From: Leptospira langatensis
GTDB taxonomy: Bacteria; Spirochaetota; Leptospiria; Leptospirales; Leptospiraceae
Direction: 5' to 3'
Length of the DNA: 64,000 bases
Assembly (NCBI RefSeq): GCF_004770615.1
Contig: NZ_RQER01000010.1
Location: 62,001-126,000, forward strand
The notes beneath the pieces are model-generated. The model saw nothing but the letters and a program-made list of their open reading frames with translations. It was not told where the DNA came from and did not search any database. Shown one piece after another: positions 19,958 through 28,440 of this stretch. Positions within the stretch are counted from its first letter, which is position 1. Each line of letters starts with the position of its first letter. Made by a program: the position numbers and the translations under genes.

Positions 19958-19959
19958 TC

Positions 19960-20337
19960 ATGGCTCGTATCGCAGGTATCGATCTTCCCAGAGAGAAAAG
20001 AATCGTAGTCGGTCTGACCTATATTTATGGGATTGGCCGATCCACTTCTCGTAAACTTCTCGCGAAAGCAGGAGTTCCTGAAGCGGTAAGAGTAAAGGAT
20101 CTTTCCGATACTCAAGAAGCTGCTATCAGAAAGGCGATTGAAGAAAGCATCAAGGTAGAAGGAGATCTTCGCTCCGAAAACCAACTGAACATCAAGAGAT
20201 TGATGGATATCGGATGCTATAGAGGCCTGCGTCATAGAAAAGGTCTTCCGGTTCGCGGTCAAAGAACCAGAACCAACGCCCGTACTCGTAAGGGTGTCAA
20301 GAAGACCGTTGCCAATAAGAAGAAGGTGACTAAGTAA
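19960..20337 (+). CDS. rpsM: Ribosomal protein S13
   Basis: The 125-residue S13 forms bridges from the 30S head to the 50S subunit. [20 protein letters not shown] and the helix-two-turn-helix [19 protein letters not shown] are typical, as is the basic tail with [18 protein letters not shown]. It begins 2 bp after rpmJ. Confidence 0.98.
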   Translation: MARIAGIDLPREKRIVVGLTYIYGIGRSTSRKLLAKAGVPEAVRVKDLSDTQEAAIRKAIEESIKVEGDLRSENQLNIKRLMDIGCYRGLRHRKGLPVRGQRTRTNARTRKGVKKTVANKKKVTK

Positions 20338-20339
20338 TC

Positions 20340-20747
20340 ATGGCAGAAGATAAGAAAGGCAAAAAAGAGAAAAAGGTTAAAAAGAAGGAGAAGAAGGTCG
20401 TACCTCGCGGTAAGGTCTATATCACTGCTTCTTTTAACAACACGATTATCACCATCACTGACCTTGCTGGAAACACTCTAGCATGGTCCACTGCGGGAGC
20501 AATGGGATTCCGCGGATCCAAAAAGTCCACTCCATATGCGGCTCAGATCGCAGCGGGGAACGCAGCCGAGAAGGCGATCGATTCCACTGGACTTGCGGAA
20601 GTAGACGTTCTCGTTTCCGGTCCGGGGATCGGACGCGAATCTGCGATCCGTTCCTTAGTAGCACGCGGACTTTCCATTAAAATGATCAAGGACATTACTC
20701 CATTACCGCATAACGGTTGTCGTCCTCGTAAAAGAAGAAGGGTTTAA
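20340..20747 (+). CDS. rpsK: Ribosomal protein S11
   Basis: The 135-residue S11 lies on the 30S platform near the Shine-Dalgarno helix. The core [21 protein letters not shown] and the end [18 protein letters not shown] are diagnostic. Residues 2-20 are almost all Lys and Glu ([15 protein letters not shown]), a lysine-rich N-terminal tail that is common in spirochaete and some other S11 proteins. Confidence 0.98.
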   Translation: MAEDKKGKKEKKVKKKEKKVVPRGKVYITASFNNTIITITDLAGNTLAWSTAGAMGFRGSKKSTPYAAQIAAGNAAEKAIDSTGLAEVDVLVSGPGIGRESAIRSLVARGLSIKMIKDITPLPHNGCRPRKRRRV

Positions 20748-20759
20748 GGTAGGAATAAT

Positions 20760-21383
20760 ATGGCAAGATATAGAGGACCTGTCGTTAAACTAATGAGGAG
20801 AGAAGGTGTTAACCTTTACCTCAAATCCAGTTTTACTTTCAATAGAGATAAGTTCCATAAAAAGGGACCTCCTGGTATGCAACCTAAAAGGAAACCGAAA
20901 GTTTCCGAGTACGGTTCTCAGCTTCGTGAAAAGCAAAAGCTGAAAAGAGCGTACGGACTGTTAGAGAAACAATTCCGTAGCCTTTATGAAGAAGCATCTC
21001 ACGCTCACGGTGTAACCGGTGAGATCCTTCTTCAGCTTTTGGAAAGAAGATTGGATAACGTTGTGTATCGTTTAGGTTTCGCAGTGACTAGACGTCAGGC
21101 GAGAAACTTCATCGCTCATAATCATATTCTTGTGAACGGCGAGAAAGTGGATATTCCATCTTTCCGTTTGAAAGTAGGCGATAAGATCGAGATCAAACCT
21201 AAATTCAGGACTTCTGGATTTATTACTCAGAACATCCAGTTGGCTCAATCTCTGAATAATATTCCTTCTTGGGTGTCTTCCGATTTCATTCAGTTCTCGG
21301 GAGAAATTCTGTCTTTGCCGGAGCGTCATCATGTCGACATTCCAGTAAAAGAGCAGGTGATCGTGGAGTTGTACTCCAAGTAA
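20760..21383 (+). CDS. rpsD: Ribosomal protein S4
   Basis: The 207-residue S4 nucleates 30S assembly. The S4 RNA-binding domain is at about residues 95-155 (ERRLDNVVYRLGFAVTRRQA, then NHILVNGEKVDIPSF). The N-terminal region lacks CxxC pairs, so it is the zinc-free type. In E. coli S4 represses the alpha operon; no matching pseudoknot was recognised. Confidence 0.97.
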   Translation: MARYRGPVVKLMRREGVNLYLKSSFTFNRDKFHKKGPPGMQPKRKPKVSEYGSQLREKQKLKRAYGLLEKQFRSLYEEASHAHGVTGEILLQLLERRLDNVVYRLGFAVTRRQARNFIAHNHILVNGEKVDIPSFRLKVGDKIEIKPKFRTSGFITQNIQLAQSLNNIPSWVSSDFIQFSGEILSLPERHHVDIPVKEQVIVELYSK

Positions 21384-21404
21384 TTTATTGGGAAGGGTTT
21401 TCCA

Positions 21405-22382
21405 GTGTCTCTAAAAAGCTTACTCAAAGGATTTAAACGTCCCAAAAAGATCGAATTTACGACCGAAGCGAATACTCCGAATTACGGAAAATTCGTAGCG
21501 GAACCTTTCGAGCGCGGTTTTGCGACCACGATCGGAAACTCTCTTCGTAGAACTCTCATGTCCTCGATTGAAGGTGCGGCTATCTCCGCGATCCGCATCG
21601 AAGGAGTGAATCACGAGTTCTCTTATATCGAAGGAGTTGCCGAAGACGTTACTCGTATTATTCTGAACCTCAAACAAGTTCGTATCAAATACGAGCCTGA
21701 GGACAAGGATCAAAGCAAAGTAATCCATCTGGAACTCAAAGGCGCTGGTTATTTCAGAGCCGGAGACTTGGCTGTGGATTCTTCCATCGAGATCATGAAT
21801 CCGGATCTTCATATCGCAACTCTGAACGAAGATGCGAATCTGGTCCTGGATCTGGAGATCCAAAGAGGAAGAGGATACGTTCCTGCTGAAGATAAGAAGA
21901 AGGATATCGAAGTTCTGGGAACGATCCCGATCGACTCTATCTTCTCTCCTGTTCAAAAAGTCATTTTCGAGATCTCCGAGACCCGCGTGGCTCAAAGATC
22001 CGACTACGAGAAATTGACTCTGGAAGTATGGACTGACGGATCTATTTCTCCTGAGGATGCAGTTGCGCAAGCGGCTAAGATCCTGAAAGAGCACCTTACG
22101 GTATTCATCAACTTCGAAGAAGAGCTAGAGGAAGAAGAAGACGAGTTAGACGAAGCTGACGAGAAATTGAAAGCTTCCCTTTCCAAGCATGTGGAAGAAC
22201 TCGAACTTTCTGTTCGTTCCTTAAACGTTCTACGTAGCTTGGAAATCGACTTCGTAGGAGACCTTGTTAAGAGATCCGAAGAAGAGATGTCCAAATCCAA
22301 ACATTATAGCGAGCAAGGTCTCGCAGAACTGAAGTCCAAGCTTGCTGGTTTGGGTCTTTCGTTCGGAATGAGAGATTTCTAA
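21405..22382 (+). CDS. rpoA: RNA polymerase alpha subunit
   Basis: The 325-residue protein dimerises through its N-terminal domain (about 1-235) to start RNA polymerase assembly; [20 protein letters not shown] is the signature. An acidic linker rich in Glu ([16 protein letters not shown]) leads to the C-terminal domain. There the first DNA-contacting helix is conserved (LSVRSLNVL, keeping the Arg265 and Asn268 equivalents of E. coli), but the LGKKS segment is replaced by YSEQG. The GTG start at 21405 is preceded by GGAAGGG. Confidence 0.97.
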   Translation: MSLKSLLKGFKRPKKIEFTTEANTPNYGKFVAEPFERGFATTIGNSLRRTLMSSIEGAAISAIRIEGVNHEFSYIEGVAEDVTRIILNLKQVRIKYEPEDKDQSKVIHLELKGAGYFRAGDLAVDSSIEIMNPDLHIATLNEDANLVLDLEIQRGRGYVPAEDKKKDIEVLGTIPIDSIFSPVQKVIFEISETRVAQRSDYEKLTLEVWTDGSISPEDAVAQAAKILKEHLTVFINFEEELEEEEDELDEADEKLKASLSKHVEELELSVRSLNVLRSLEIDFVGDLVKRSEEEMSKSKHYSEQGLAELKSKLAGLGLSFGMRDF

Positions 22383-22383
22383 T

Positions 22384-22977
22384 ATGAATAAGAGAAATAA
22401 AGTAAAACATCTCAACCGCGAAAAAGGCCATAGAGATGCGTTGATCAATAACATGATCACCAGCCTTTTCAAGTATGAGAGAATCGAATCTACTCAAGCT
22501 AAATTGAAAGTGGTTCGTTCTCACGCGGAAAAGATCATCACTAGAGCTAAGAGAAACTTGGCTACCGATATTGCTCCTGCTGTTGCTCTTCATAACAAAC
22601 GTGAAGTTTTGAAAAGAGTAAAAGATCGTAATATCGTTACTAAGCTTTTCGAAGATATCGCAGTTCGTTATGCAAGCATCAACGGTGGATACACTCGTAT
22701 CTTGAAGAAGGTAAATCGTCCTTCTGATAACTCTGAAGTCGGGATCCTGGAATTAACTACCAGAAAAGATCGTCCTACTCTCTTGAAAGAGATCAGAGAT
22801 AAGAGAGAGGAAGTTTCCGATGCTAAGAAAGCTAAGTCTGCGGCTCCAGCTCCGGAGAAAAAAGAAAAGGCTCCTAAGAAAGTAGCCGCTCCGAAAGCGA
22901 AGCCGGTGAAGAAAGCAGCAGCTGCTCCTAAAAAACCAGCTAAGAAGAAGACTGCAGCAAAACCTAAGAAAAAATAA
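22384..22977 (+). CDS. rplQ: Ribosomal protein L17 with long basic C-terminal tail
   Basis: Residues 1-125 are L17 (MNKRNKVKHLNREKGHRDAL, then TRKDRPTLLKEIRDKREEV), a protein at the tunnel exit. The remaining 70 residues are a low-complexity Lys/Ala/Pro tail (KKVAAPKAKPVKKAAAAPKK) like that of histone H1-type proteins, making the protein 197 residues instead of about 120-130. It is the last gene of the cluster and is followed by an intrinsic terminator. Confidence 0.95.
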   Translation: MNKRNKVKHLNREKGHRDALINNMITSLFKYERIESTQAKLKVVRSHAEKIITRAKRNLATDIAPAVALHNKREVLKRVKDRNIVTKLFEDIAVRYASINGGYTRILKKVNRPSDNSEVGILELTTRKDRPTLLKEIRDKREEVSDAKKAKSAAPAPEKKEKAPKKVAAPKAKPVKKAAAAPKKPAKKKTAAKPKKK

Positions 22978-23010
22978 TATAAATTCCCCTTAGAGATGGG
23001 TGAATATGGA

Positions 23011-23042
23011 CCCCGGTGTTGGAAACGGCATCGGGGTTTTTT
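23011..23042 (+). terminator. Intrinsic terminator ending the ribosomal cluster
   Basis: CCCCGGTG pairs with CATCGGGG (one G-T pair) around a 10-base loop and is followed by TTTTTT. It lies 33 bp after rplQ and ends the S10-spc-alpha series. Confidence 0.85.
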
Positions 23043-23081
23043 ATTTATGAGGTTGTTTTAGGGTTCTTACGTTAGTTGTAA

Positions 23082-23606
23082 TTAACTGGCTCTTACTATA
23101 CCGGCGCGAAGATAGGCGAGCCCGATTAGAGCGAGAATTGCCAATACCGGGACAGTGATCATAAAATTGCCAGGCCCTTCATGGGTAAAGAGCACGAATA
23201 CGCGTGTTTCTTTTGCGTCTGGACCCACGATGGCCTCTCTCTTGAACCCTAGATTGACAAGCTGCTCGAGCAGTGGGCTTGCAATCTCTCTAAAGGCTCC
23301 CGAAGGGCGTTCCGCCGGCGGACATTTTGGCTCATCCTCAAAACCGACGAAGACAACTGCTTGCCCGTCGGTCAGAGCGGAATAGGAAAACGTTTTTTCA
23401 GTATACGAATAATCACAACGCCATTCTCCGTTTGTCAAACGGATCCAGGGAACATTGTCGGATTGTAAGATCGCTTCGTTGATGGTTAAATCTACGGGAG
23501 CTTTCGGCCAGTTGATCCAGCGAATTCCCGTCCAAACGGCGTATGCACTAAAGCCCAAGAATATCAGGGCTCCTAATATAACTTTAGTCCAGTTGTTCTG
23601 TAACAT
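23082..23606 (-). CDS. Hypothetical two-helix membrane protein
   Basis: The protein has about 174 residues from the ATG at 23606 (a GTG at 23621 would add five). A hydrophobic segment near the N-terminus (VILGALIFLGFSAYAVW) and another near the C-terminus (FMITVPVLAILALIGLAYL) flank a soluble loop of about 110 residues with two cysteines (WRCDYSY and PKCPPAE), which would lie in the periplasm. I do not recognise the family. It is convergent with the ribosomal cluster. Confidence 0.6.
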   Translation of the reverse strand: MLQNNWTKVILGALIFLGFSAYAVWTGIRWINWPKAPVDLTINEAILQSDNVPWIRLTNGEWRCDYSYTEKTFSYSALTDGQAVVFVGFEDEPKCPPAERPSGAFREIASPLLEQLVNLGFKREAIVGPDAKETRVFVLFTHEGPGNFMITVPVLAILALIGLAYLRAGIVRAS

Positions 23607-23719
23607 GCAATGAAAGAACACATGCTAAAATTAGAGTCAATCGACTAAGAGATTTTTTGGAATGAACACTACAAAATTTGATATAAACTCTTCTAAAAGG
23701 GCCTCGTTGTTTACAGGCT

Positions 23720-25705
23720 TTAAAAGCCTTTCGCTTTCAAAAATTCGTCCAGTTTTCCTACGAGAACACTTTCACCATCTAGTTCTTTTGCTTTTTCCAG
23801 AATCGAGCGCGCGTCCTCAAACTTATTCAAGAGGCGATAATTGTCTGAAAGATTGATGAGATTTGCGAGTCTATGCGGTTGAGTTTTACGTACATTCTCG
23901 GCGGCGTCTGCGGCACGCTTGTAGTCTTTTAAATGCTTATAGCATAGGGATAATAAGAACCAAATATTCTGGGATTCCGGATCCAAGTTCAAATAGCGTT
24001 CCAGCCATTTGGATGCTTTCGAAAACTCTTTTCTATCGTAATATATCTGTCCGAGCAATCTTGCCGATTCCTTAAAATTAGGAGCAAGACTCCAGGAGGT
24101 CTCTAACAGCTCAGCGGCAATCGCAAATTCTTTCTTAGAAAGATGATGCTTGGCTTCATTATATTTTTCGATTGCGTTCGTGTATTTCGGATGTTCCGGA
24201 TCTATGACTTCCTTATATCCGATCCGAATTAAAGAAAGATCGTCCGCGATCATTCCTACTGAATGCAATTTATCGGCGATCTTGTCCAAATCTCCTTCAG
24301 CTTCTTCCACTATGCGAACGAATAGATTCTCGTCTTCGTTCATTCTCCAATTAGATCCGTCATTCGAGATATTGATATCGTCCCTTCCGTCAGAACCTAA
24401 GAAGATCACATCTCCAGGCTGCAGATTGGATTCGTGCACTTTCAAATTTGCACCGAAAGGAGAACCTAACTTCCATGAAGAAAGTTCTGCAGCTAGGAAA
24501 GAAGATGTTCCGTCCCTAAATAGGACAGGCCAAGGATGTTCGGCGTTCAAGATCAGGATCCTTCCTGTCTTATCGTTTACCAGGCCAAAAATTGCTGAGG
24601 CCATCATGGTCCCGTCAAAGGTCCGAAAGATATCGTCTAACTCTCTATGTGTCTGTAGCATCCAAGCTTCGGGAGAAGCCTCGATCACTCTTCCGTGGCT
24701 CGCGGAGCGGGTCATGATATTATTCACTGCTGTCCCAAGTACAATTGCTCCTCCTGCACCTTGCAAGGATTTGCCCATCGCATCCCCATTCAAGAAGAAG
24801 GTCCATTTTTCCTTCTCTTTCCCGAATAGAAGATTTCCGCTGATGCAGATGTCTCCGCCGAGCTCCGATTCTCTGTTTTTGAAAGTGAACTTCTTCTTTT
24901 GTTCTATATAGAATAGCGTGCTTACATCCTGTGAGGTGTTCCAGTTTGTCGTTAGTGGTTTACTCAAAAGAGAAGTGAGATAATAATCCCCATCCTGCTG
25001 CACTTTGAGAGCCTGGATCTCTTCCATTCTCTTGGTGACTTCTATCGTTCTTTCGTCGACCTTCTGCTCTAAGGTGTTCGCGTATTCTTCTTCTACCGCT
25101 CCGATCTTGCGGAAGATCAGGATCACGCTTTGAGTAATATAGGATACTACCGCTAAGAACACTAACTTTAAGGACTGCTCTGAAATGGACGCATATCCTG
25201 GTGAGATGACTTTGAGTTCATCTTCGGTGAACTCTACGCCTCGGAAGATCGTATTTAGGATCACGAGCCCTTGCCCGACTACGCTGAATATTCCGGAGAG
25301 TTTTGCAACTGTGGGAGATAATAATAATACTGAATATACGATGAAGATCATGTTGATCGCATATAGGATGATCTGGCGGATGACTCCGGAGGCCATATTC
25401 CTGTCCGTCCAAGAGGCTACGAGCATGACTATGGATAAGATGGTAATATCGGCAAGCACGGAAACTTTGCCCACCATTGCGGGTATCTTTCCATATTTCT
25501 TATTACAGTAATGATTATAGTATGCGTATCCGAGCATCGAGCCTGTGCCGATCAAATACGCTGCATTTTGGACTGCTGAACTCTGGGTCCAAGCGGCTGC
25601 CAAGGAGAGCAGGAATAATCCCGCTAAACCGAATCGGATCCGATTGATCGTTAGTGGACCAGAGGCTATGATCCTCTCGGTGATGAGTTCCTTTTTTTCT
25701 TCCAT
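23720..25705 (-). CDS. Membrane-bound SpoIIE/RsbU-type serine phosphatase with TPR tail
   Basis: The 661-residue protein has about six membrane segments in residues 20-205, then a coiled-coil linker (EEEYANTLEQKVDERTIEVT), a PP2C-type SpoIIE domain at about 260-500 and TPR repeats at about 515-655. Phosphatase motifs visible are SELGGDICISG, NGDAMGKSLQG, LNAEHPWPVLF, GDVIFLGSDGRDD and MIADDLSLIRI; the metal-binding Asp residues are present. Such enzymes dephosphorylate anti-anti-sigma factors in partner-switching pathways. No anti-sigma or STAS gene is adjacent. The TPRs suggest a protein partner. Confidence 0.87.
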   Translation of the reverse strand: MEEKKELITERIIASGPLTINRIRFGLAGLFLLSLAAAWTQSSAVQNAAYLIGTGSMLGYAYYNHYCNKKYGKIPAMVGKVSVLADITILSIVMLVASWTDRNMASGVIRQIILYAINMIFIVYSVLLLSPTVAKLSGIFSVVGQGLVILNTIFRGVEFTEDELKVISPGYASISEQSLKLVFLAVVSYITQSVILIFRKIGAVEEEYANTLEQKVDERTIEVTKRMEEIQALKVQQDGDYYLTSLLSKPLTTNWNTSQDVSTLFYIEQKKKFTFKNRESELGGDICISGNLLFGKEKEKWTFFLNGDAMGKSLQGAGGAIVLGTAVNNIMTRSASHGRVIEASPEAWMLQTHRELDDIFRTFDGTMMASAIFGLVNDKTGRILILNAEHPWPVLFRDGTSSFLAAELSSWKLGSPFGANLKVHESNLQPGDVIFLGSDGRDDINISNDGSNWRMNEDENLFVRIVEEAEGDLDKIADKLHSVGMIADDLSLIRIGYKEVIDPEHPKYTNAIEKYNEAKHHLSKKEFAIAAELLETSWSLAPNFKESARLLGQIYYDRKEFSKASKWLERYLNLDPESQNIWFLLSLCYKHLKDYKRAADAAENVRKTQPHRLANLINLSDNYRLLNKFEDARSILEKAKELDGESVLVGKLDEFLKAKGF

Positions 25706-25737
25706 CCCTTATCGGCCTCTTTTGGAAATCGTCTTTA

Positions 25738-25795
25738 GTCCGTCCCAAAACTTAGGTCATCGACAAGCATTTAGTTTTGGGCTGCAAGAGCGGAC
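25738..25795. other. Long inverted repeat upstream of the phosphatase gene
   Basis: GTCCG(T)CCCAAAAC at 25738-25751 is matched by GTTTTGGG at 25774-25781 and, after nine bases, CGGAC at 25791-25795. The 8-bp inner arms are perfect. It lies 33 bp upstream of the phosphatase start and could be an operator or a 5'-UTR structure. The rest of the 276-bp gap is AT-rich and holds no evident gene. Confidence 0.45.
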
Positions 25796-25884
25796 CTTTC
25801 AGCCGACTCTTAATGCATTTGGATTAATGAATATATTTTCTAACGTATCATCCACAAATTTTTTACAAAATTGGAATGTCTTAT

Positions 25885-25915
25885 CAAAATATAAACTCAA
25901 GCATTACTACTTGAG
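25885..25915 (-). terminator. Possible terminator of the GH5 gene
   Basis: On the minus strand CTCAAG and CTTGAG form a 6-bp stem with an 8-base loop, followed by the T-rich TTTATATTTT. It lies about 70 bp after the GH5 stop codon. The stem is AT-rich and short, so this is a weak call. Confidence 0.45.
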
Positions 25916-25981
25916 ACGAAGAAATATAAGAGAAAAGTAAGTAATCATTTTGAAAACGATCTGGTAATTTCGCACAATATT

Positions 25982-28057
25982 TTATTGTTCGGTCGGATAT
26001 CCTGAATACGTCATCTTTCCTGTAAAATAGATCGGGCTTTTCTTATCCGTGTTCAGCCTTTGGTTCAATCCTGCCTGTAGAGTCTGCAATATTTGGTTAT
26101 CAAACGAAATCCCTTGGCCATCCACAAGCAAAGCATAATGTATTGAATCGTTTGTATCTTCATCCTGATCCAGATCGTCCCAGACCAATGCAATCATTCC
26201 GGATCCGGTATCTCTGCTTCGGTCATCGATTACTATCGCTTCGTTTGTATCTTGGTTCAAAGAAGAAGGAATGAGCTTGTTATAGATCTTTTTTTCGGTG
26301 ATGAGGATCGTATCGGTCTTACTGAAATGAGGAGGAAGATAGATCTCAGTAGGGGCTTCGGAATTTCTTCCTTTCCAAACTAAGAATAGGAATCTTTGGT
26401 CTCCGAAATACTTGGTCCCGGTATCTGTGGTTCGTATGGCAGCCCACTTGAATACGTTGTTCCATGTATCATAACCGATTGCATTGTAATGAGAACTCAT
26501 CACTCTCCCTTGGGATCGTCGGAAATACGCTCTCTGGATCACATGATAATCTACATTGAAATTGGCTCCATAATTTCCCACTACTGAGAAGTCTTCGTCG
26601 TTCCAGGCGTCCTTTGTGGTAAGCAACTTGGACGTGTTCCCGTTCATGTATTCTTTATGATTGTTGTAGTAATAGTCCCAATGCCATTGAGTTCCGGAAA
26701 CGACCGGATTATAGAGATCTGCGAATCTTGTTTTAGTGCTTTGGGCTTTGTCGGAGATTTCCATTGCCTGATAGACCGCGTTGATCATTCTTGGAGTGTC
26801 CTTTGCTCCCGTTCCTTTCAGCCACATTCCAAATTCACTTAAGAAAACCGGAATATTCAAGAAGCGGGCTTCGGTGCGTATATCGTCCAAATATTTGAAA
26901 TAGGTAGCGTTGTCTATACCTGTGAGATCCGTTCCCATTCTCCCCGCATCATAGAAGTGGGAATTAAATACAAATCCTGGCCCTGGTTGGGAGAGCAGAT
27001 GTCCCCCGCCCGTTGCAGGAGCAATTGCCGCACCAACGTTAGTATTCCAGAATACTAGCGGTTCAGCAAAGACCCATTTATTCTCCCATCCGTTTTGGTT
27101 CAGTATGTCCCGTATTTTATAATGAAAGGGCCAGAGCTTTTGATTATCCCATTGTGCGGGAGTCAGCCCTTCCATTCCCCCATCCACCGGTTCGTTGAAC
27201 GGATCTAGGCCTACAATATAATCGAATTCTTGATCGCTTAGACTAGACTTAATATATGCTGCAGCCTTGCCGACCTGCCAGAGATATTCGGTTTGCATAT
27301 AACGAGTTCCAGCCGAAGTGGATAGGCTTGCATTATTCCAAAAATTGCGAAAGGCCCTGCGGATCGCTTCGTTAGTTAGATTATTTTGGCTCCAATTCGC
27401 ACAAACGATGCCGCAATACTCGGAAGGATATGAGCCTCCGGAGATGATCCAAGAAGGAGCTCCGTTTCCAGTGTACCATGAGCTCTTATTAAATAGATTT
27501 CTGGAGAATAGATCTTGGTGATAGTCTATGAGGACATACATTCTCTTGGAGATGGCTTTTCTCATCTGCGCGATGATCGCATCCAAATAGGCATAGTTGA
27601 TCGTATCTACTGCAGTATGAACTCCTTCCCAAGCAATCGTGAATCGAATTAAATTAGAACCATTCGTTTTTGCTAATCTTGAAAAACCGATATCGGCATC
27701 CGTATCGTTAGCAAAAGGCTTAAACCCATGTTGCGCGAGCTTCGCATTGCCGGAGATATTAAAACCTCTAAAACCGATCTCTCTGCCAAGGCCATCCAAG
27801 AAGACCTTGTCCACAGTCCCGTTATAGTTCTTATCACCGGTAAAGATTTTTCGCTCCAGATCTGAGTTCGCATAATCGAGGGAATGAATGATCGAAGGAT
27901 CGGTAGAGAATGCATGAAATTGGACTTGGGGCCCGTTTTTGGCAGAATGTGAAGTAAGAAGCTCAAAGATAGGACTGGAATCCTGATTTTGACTCGGGCT
28001 ACATGCGCCGATTATAAGTAAAAGAAAGTAAGTGATATATATTTGTATTCTCTTCAT
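25982..28057 (-). CDS. GH5-family endoglycoceramidase-like glycosidase, lipoprotein
   Basis: About 691 residues from the ATG at 28057, chosen because it gives a signal peptide ending in the lipobox LIIGAC. The domain matches clan GH-A, family 5: RGFNISGNAKL, NLIRFTIAWEGVH, IDYHQDLFSR, the acid/base Glu in GLDPFNEP and the nucleophile Glu in FLSEFGMW. The combination, with WHWDYYYN further on and a C-terminal beta-sandwich, is closest to endoglycoceramidases, which cut the link between oligosaccharide and ceramide in glycosphingolipids. Other GH5 substrates (steryl glucosides, beta-glucans) remain possible. It would face the cell exterior or periplasm. Confidence 0.8.
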   Translation of the reverse strand: MKRIQIYITYFLLLIIGACSPSQNQDSSPIFELLTSHSAKNGPQVQFHAFSTDPSIIHSLDYANSDLERKIFTGDKNYNGTVDKVFLDGLGREIGFRGFNISGNAKLAQHGFKPFANDTDADIGFSRLAKTNGSNLIRFTIAWEGVHTAVDTINYAYLDAIIAQMRKAISKRMYVLIDYHQDLFSRNLFNKSSWYTGNGAPSWIISGGSYPSEYCGIVCANWSQNNLTNEAIRRAFRNFWNNASLSTSAGTRYMQTEYLWQVGKAAAYIKSSLSDQEFDYIVGLDPFNEPVDGGMEGLTPAQWDNQKLWPFHYKIRDILNQNGWENKWVFAEPLVFWNTNVGAAIAPATGGGHLLSQPGPGFVFNSHFYDAGRMGTDLTGIDNATYFKYLDDIRTEARFLNIPVFLSEFGMWLKGTGAKDTPRMINAVYQAMEISDKAQSTKTRFADLYNPVVSGTQWHWDYYYNNHKEYMNGNTSKLLTTKDAWNDEDFSVVGNYGANFNVDYHVIQRAYFRRSQGRVMSSHYNAIGYDTWNNVFKWAAIRTTDTGTKYFGDQRFLFLVWKGRNSEAPTEIYLPPHFSKTDTILITEKKIYNKLIPSSLNQDTNEAIVIDDRSRDTGSGMIALVWDDLDQDEDTNDSIHYALLVDGQGISFDNQILQTLQAGLNQRLNTDKKSPIYFTGKMTYSGYPTEQ

Positions 28058-28300
28058 CGGCGGAAAGAATATGCAAATTCTTTTATATGCCAAGCGTTAA
28101 ATAAAGATTTGTACCAAAGCGAATGGAAAAGAAGGGCTTTATATTTTGTTCGATATAAAATAATAAGAAACGAATTAAGTTTTATGAAAGTGATTTATAA
28201 TGATTCATATTTACGTAAACTTATTTTAGACTTAGATTCAGCATAGGAAGGGATGATCAGTATAGGGATATCTTTCATACGTGGGATCGATTCTTTGCCG
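28058..28300. other. AT-rich gene-free stretch upstream of the GH5 gene
   Basis: This 243-bp stretch, together with the repeat that follows, makes a 383-bp gap without a gene. It is AT-rich and must hold the GH5 promoter on the minus strand. A 67-codon open frame on the plus strand (28043-28246) overlaps the GH5 start and shows no sign of coding. Confidence 0.5.
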
Positions 28301-28440
28301 AAGTTCCCACAAGAAAGTTCGAGGAAATTTTTTCTTGCAGGGAAGTGGAATTTGAGATATGGAGGATTTTGTTGAAAGCGCCCGGGGGTACCACCGCTTC
28401 GCTCCGGCCCCCACCCAATGAGGGTGGGGCCTCCCCTCGG
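28301..28440 (+). repeat. Dispersed intergenic repeat, copy 2 of 3
   Basis: It starts with AAGTTCCCACA, has GGATTTTGTTG in the middle, then GGGTACCACCGCTTCGCTCCGG, and ends with the hairpin CCCCACCC-AATGA-GGGTGGGG (28409-28429). The spacing from GTTCC to the hairpin is 106 bp, 22 bp more than in copies 1 and 3. Its right end directly abuts the stop codon of the minus-strand aldolase-like gene, so here the element lies antisense to the upstream transcript. Confidence 0.78.

Noticed and set aside
28043..28246. 67-codon plus-strand frame upstream of the GH5 gene
   Set aside because: It overlaps the GH5 start region, is AT-rich with no good ribosome binding site, and resembles no protein.
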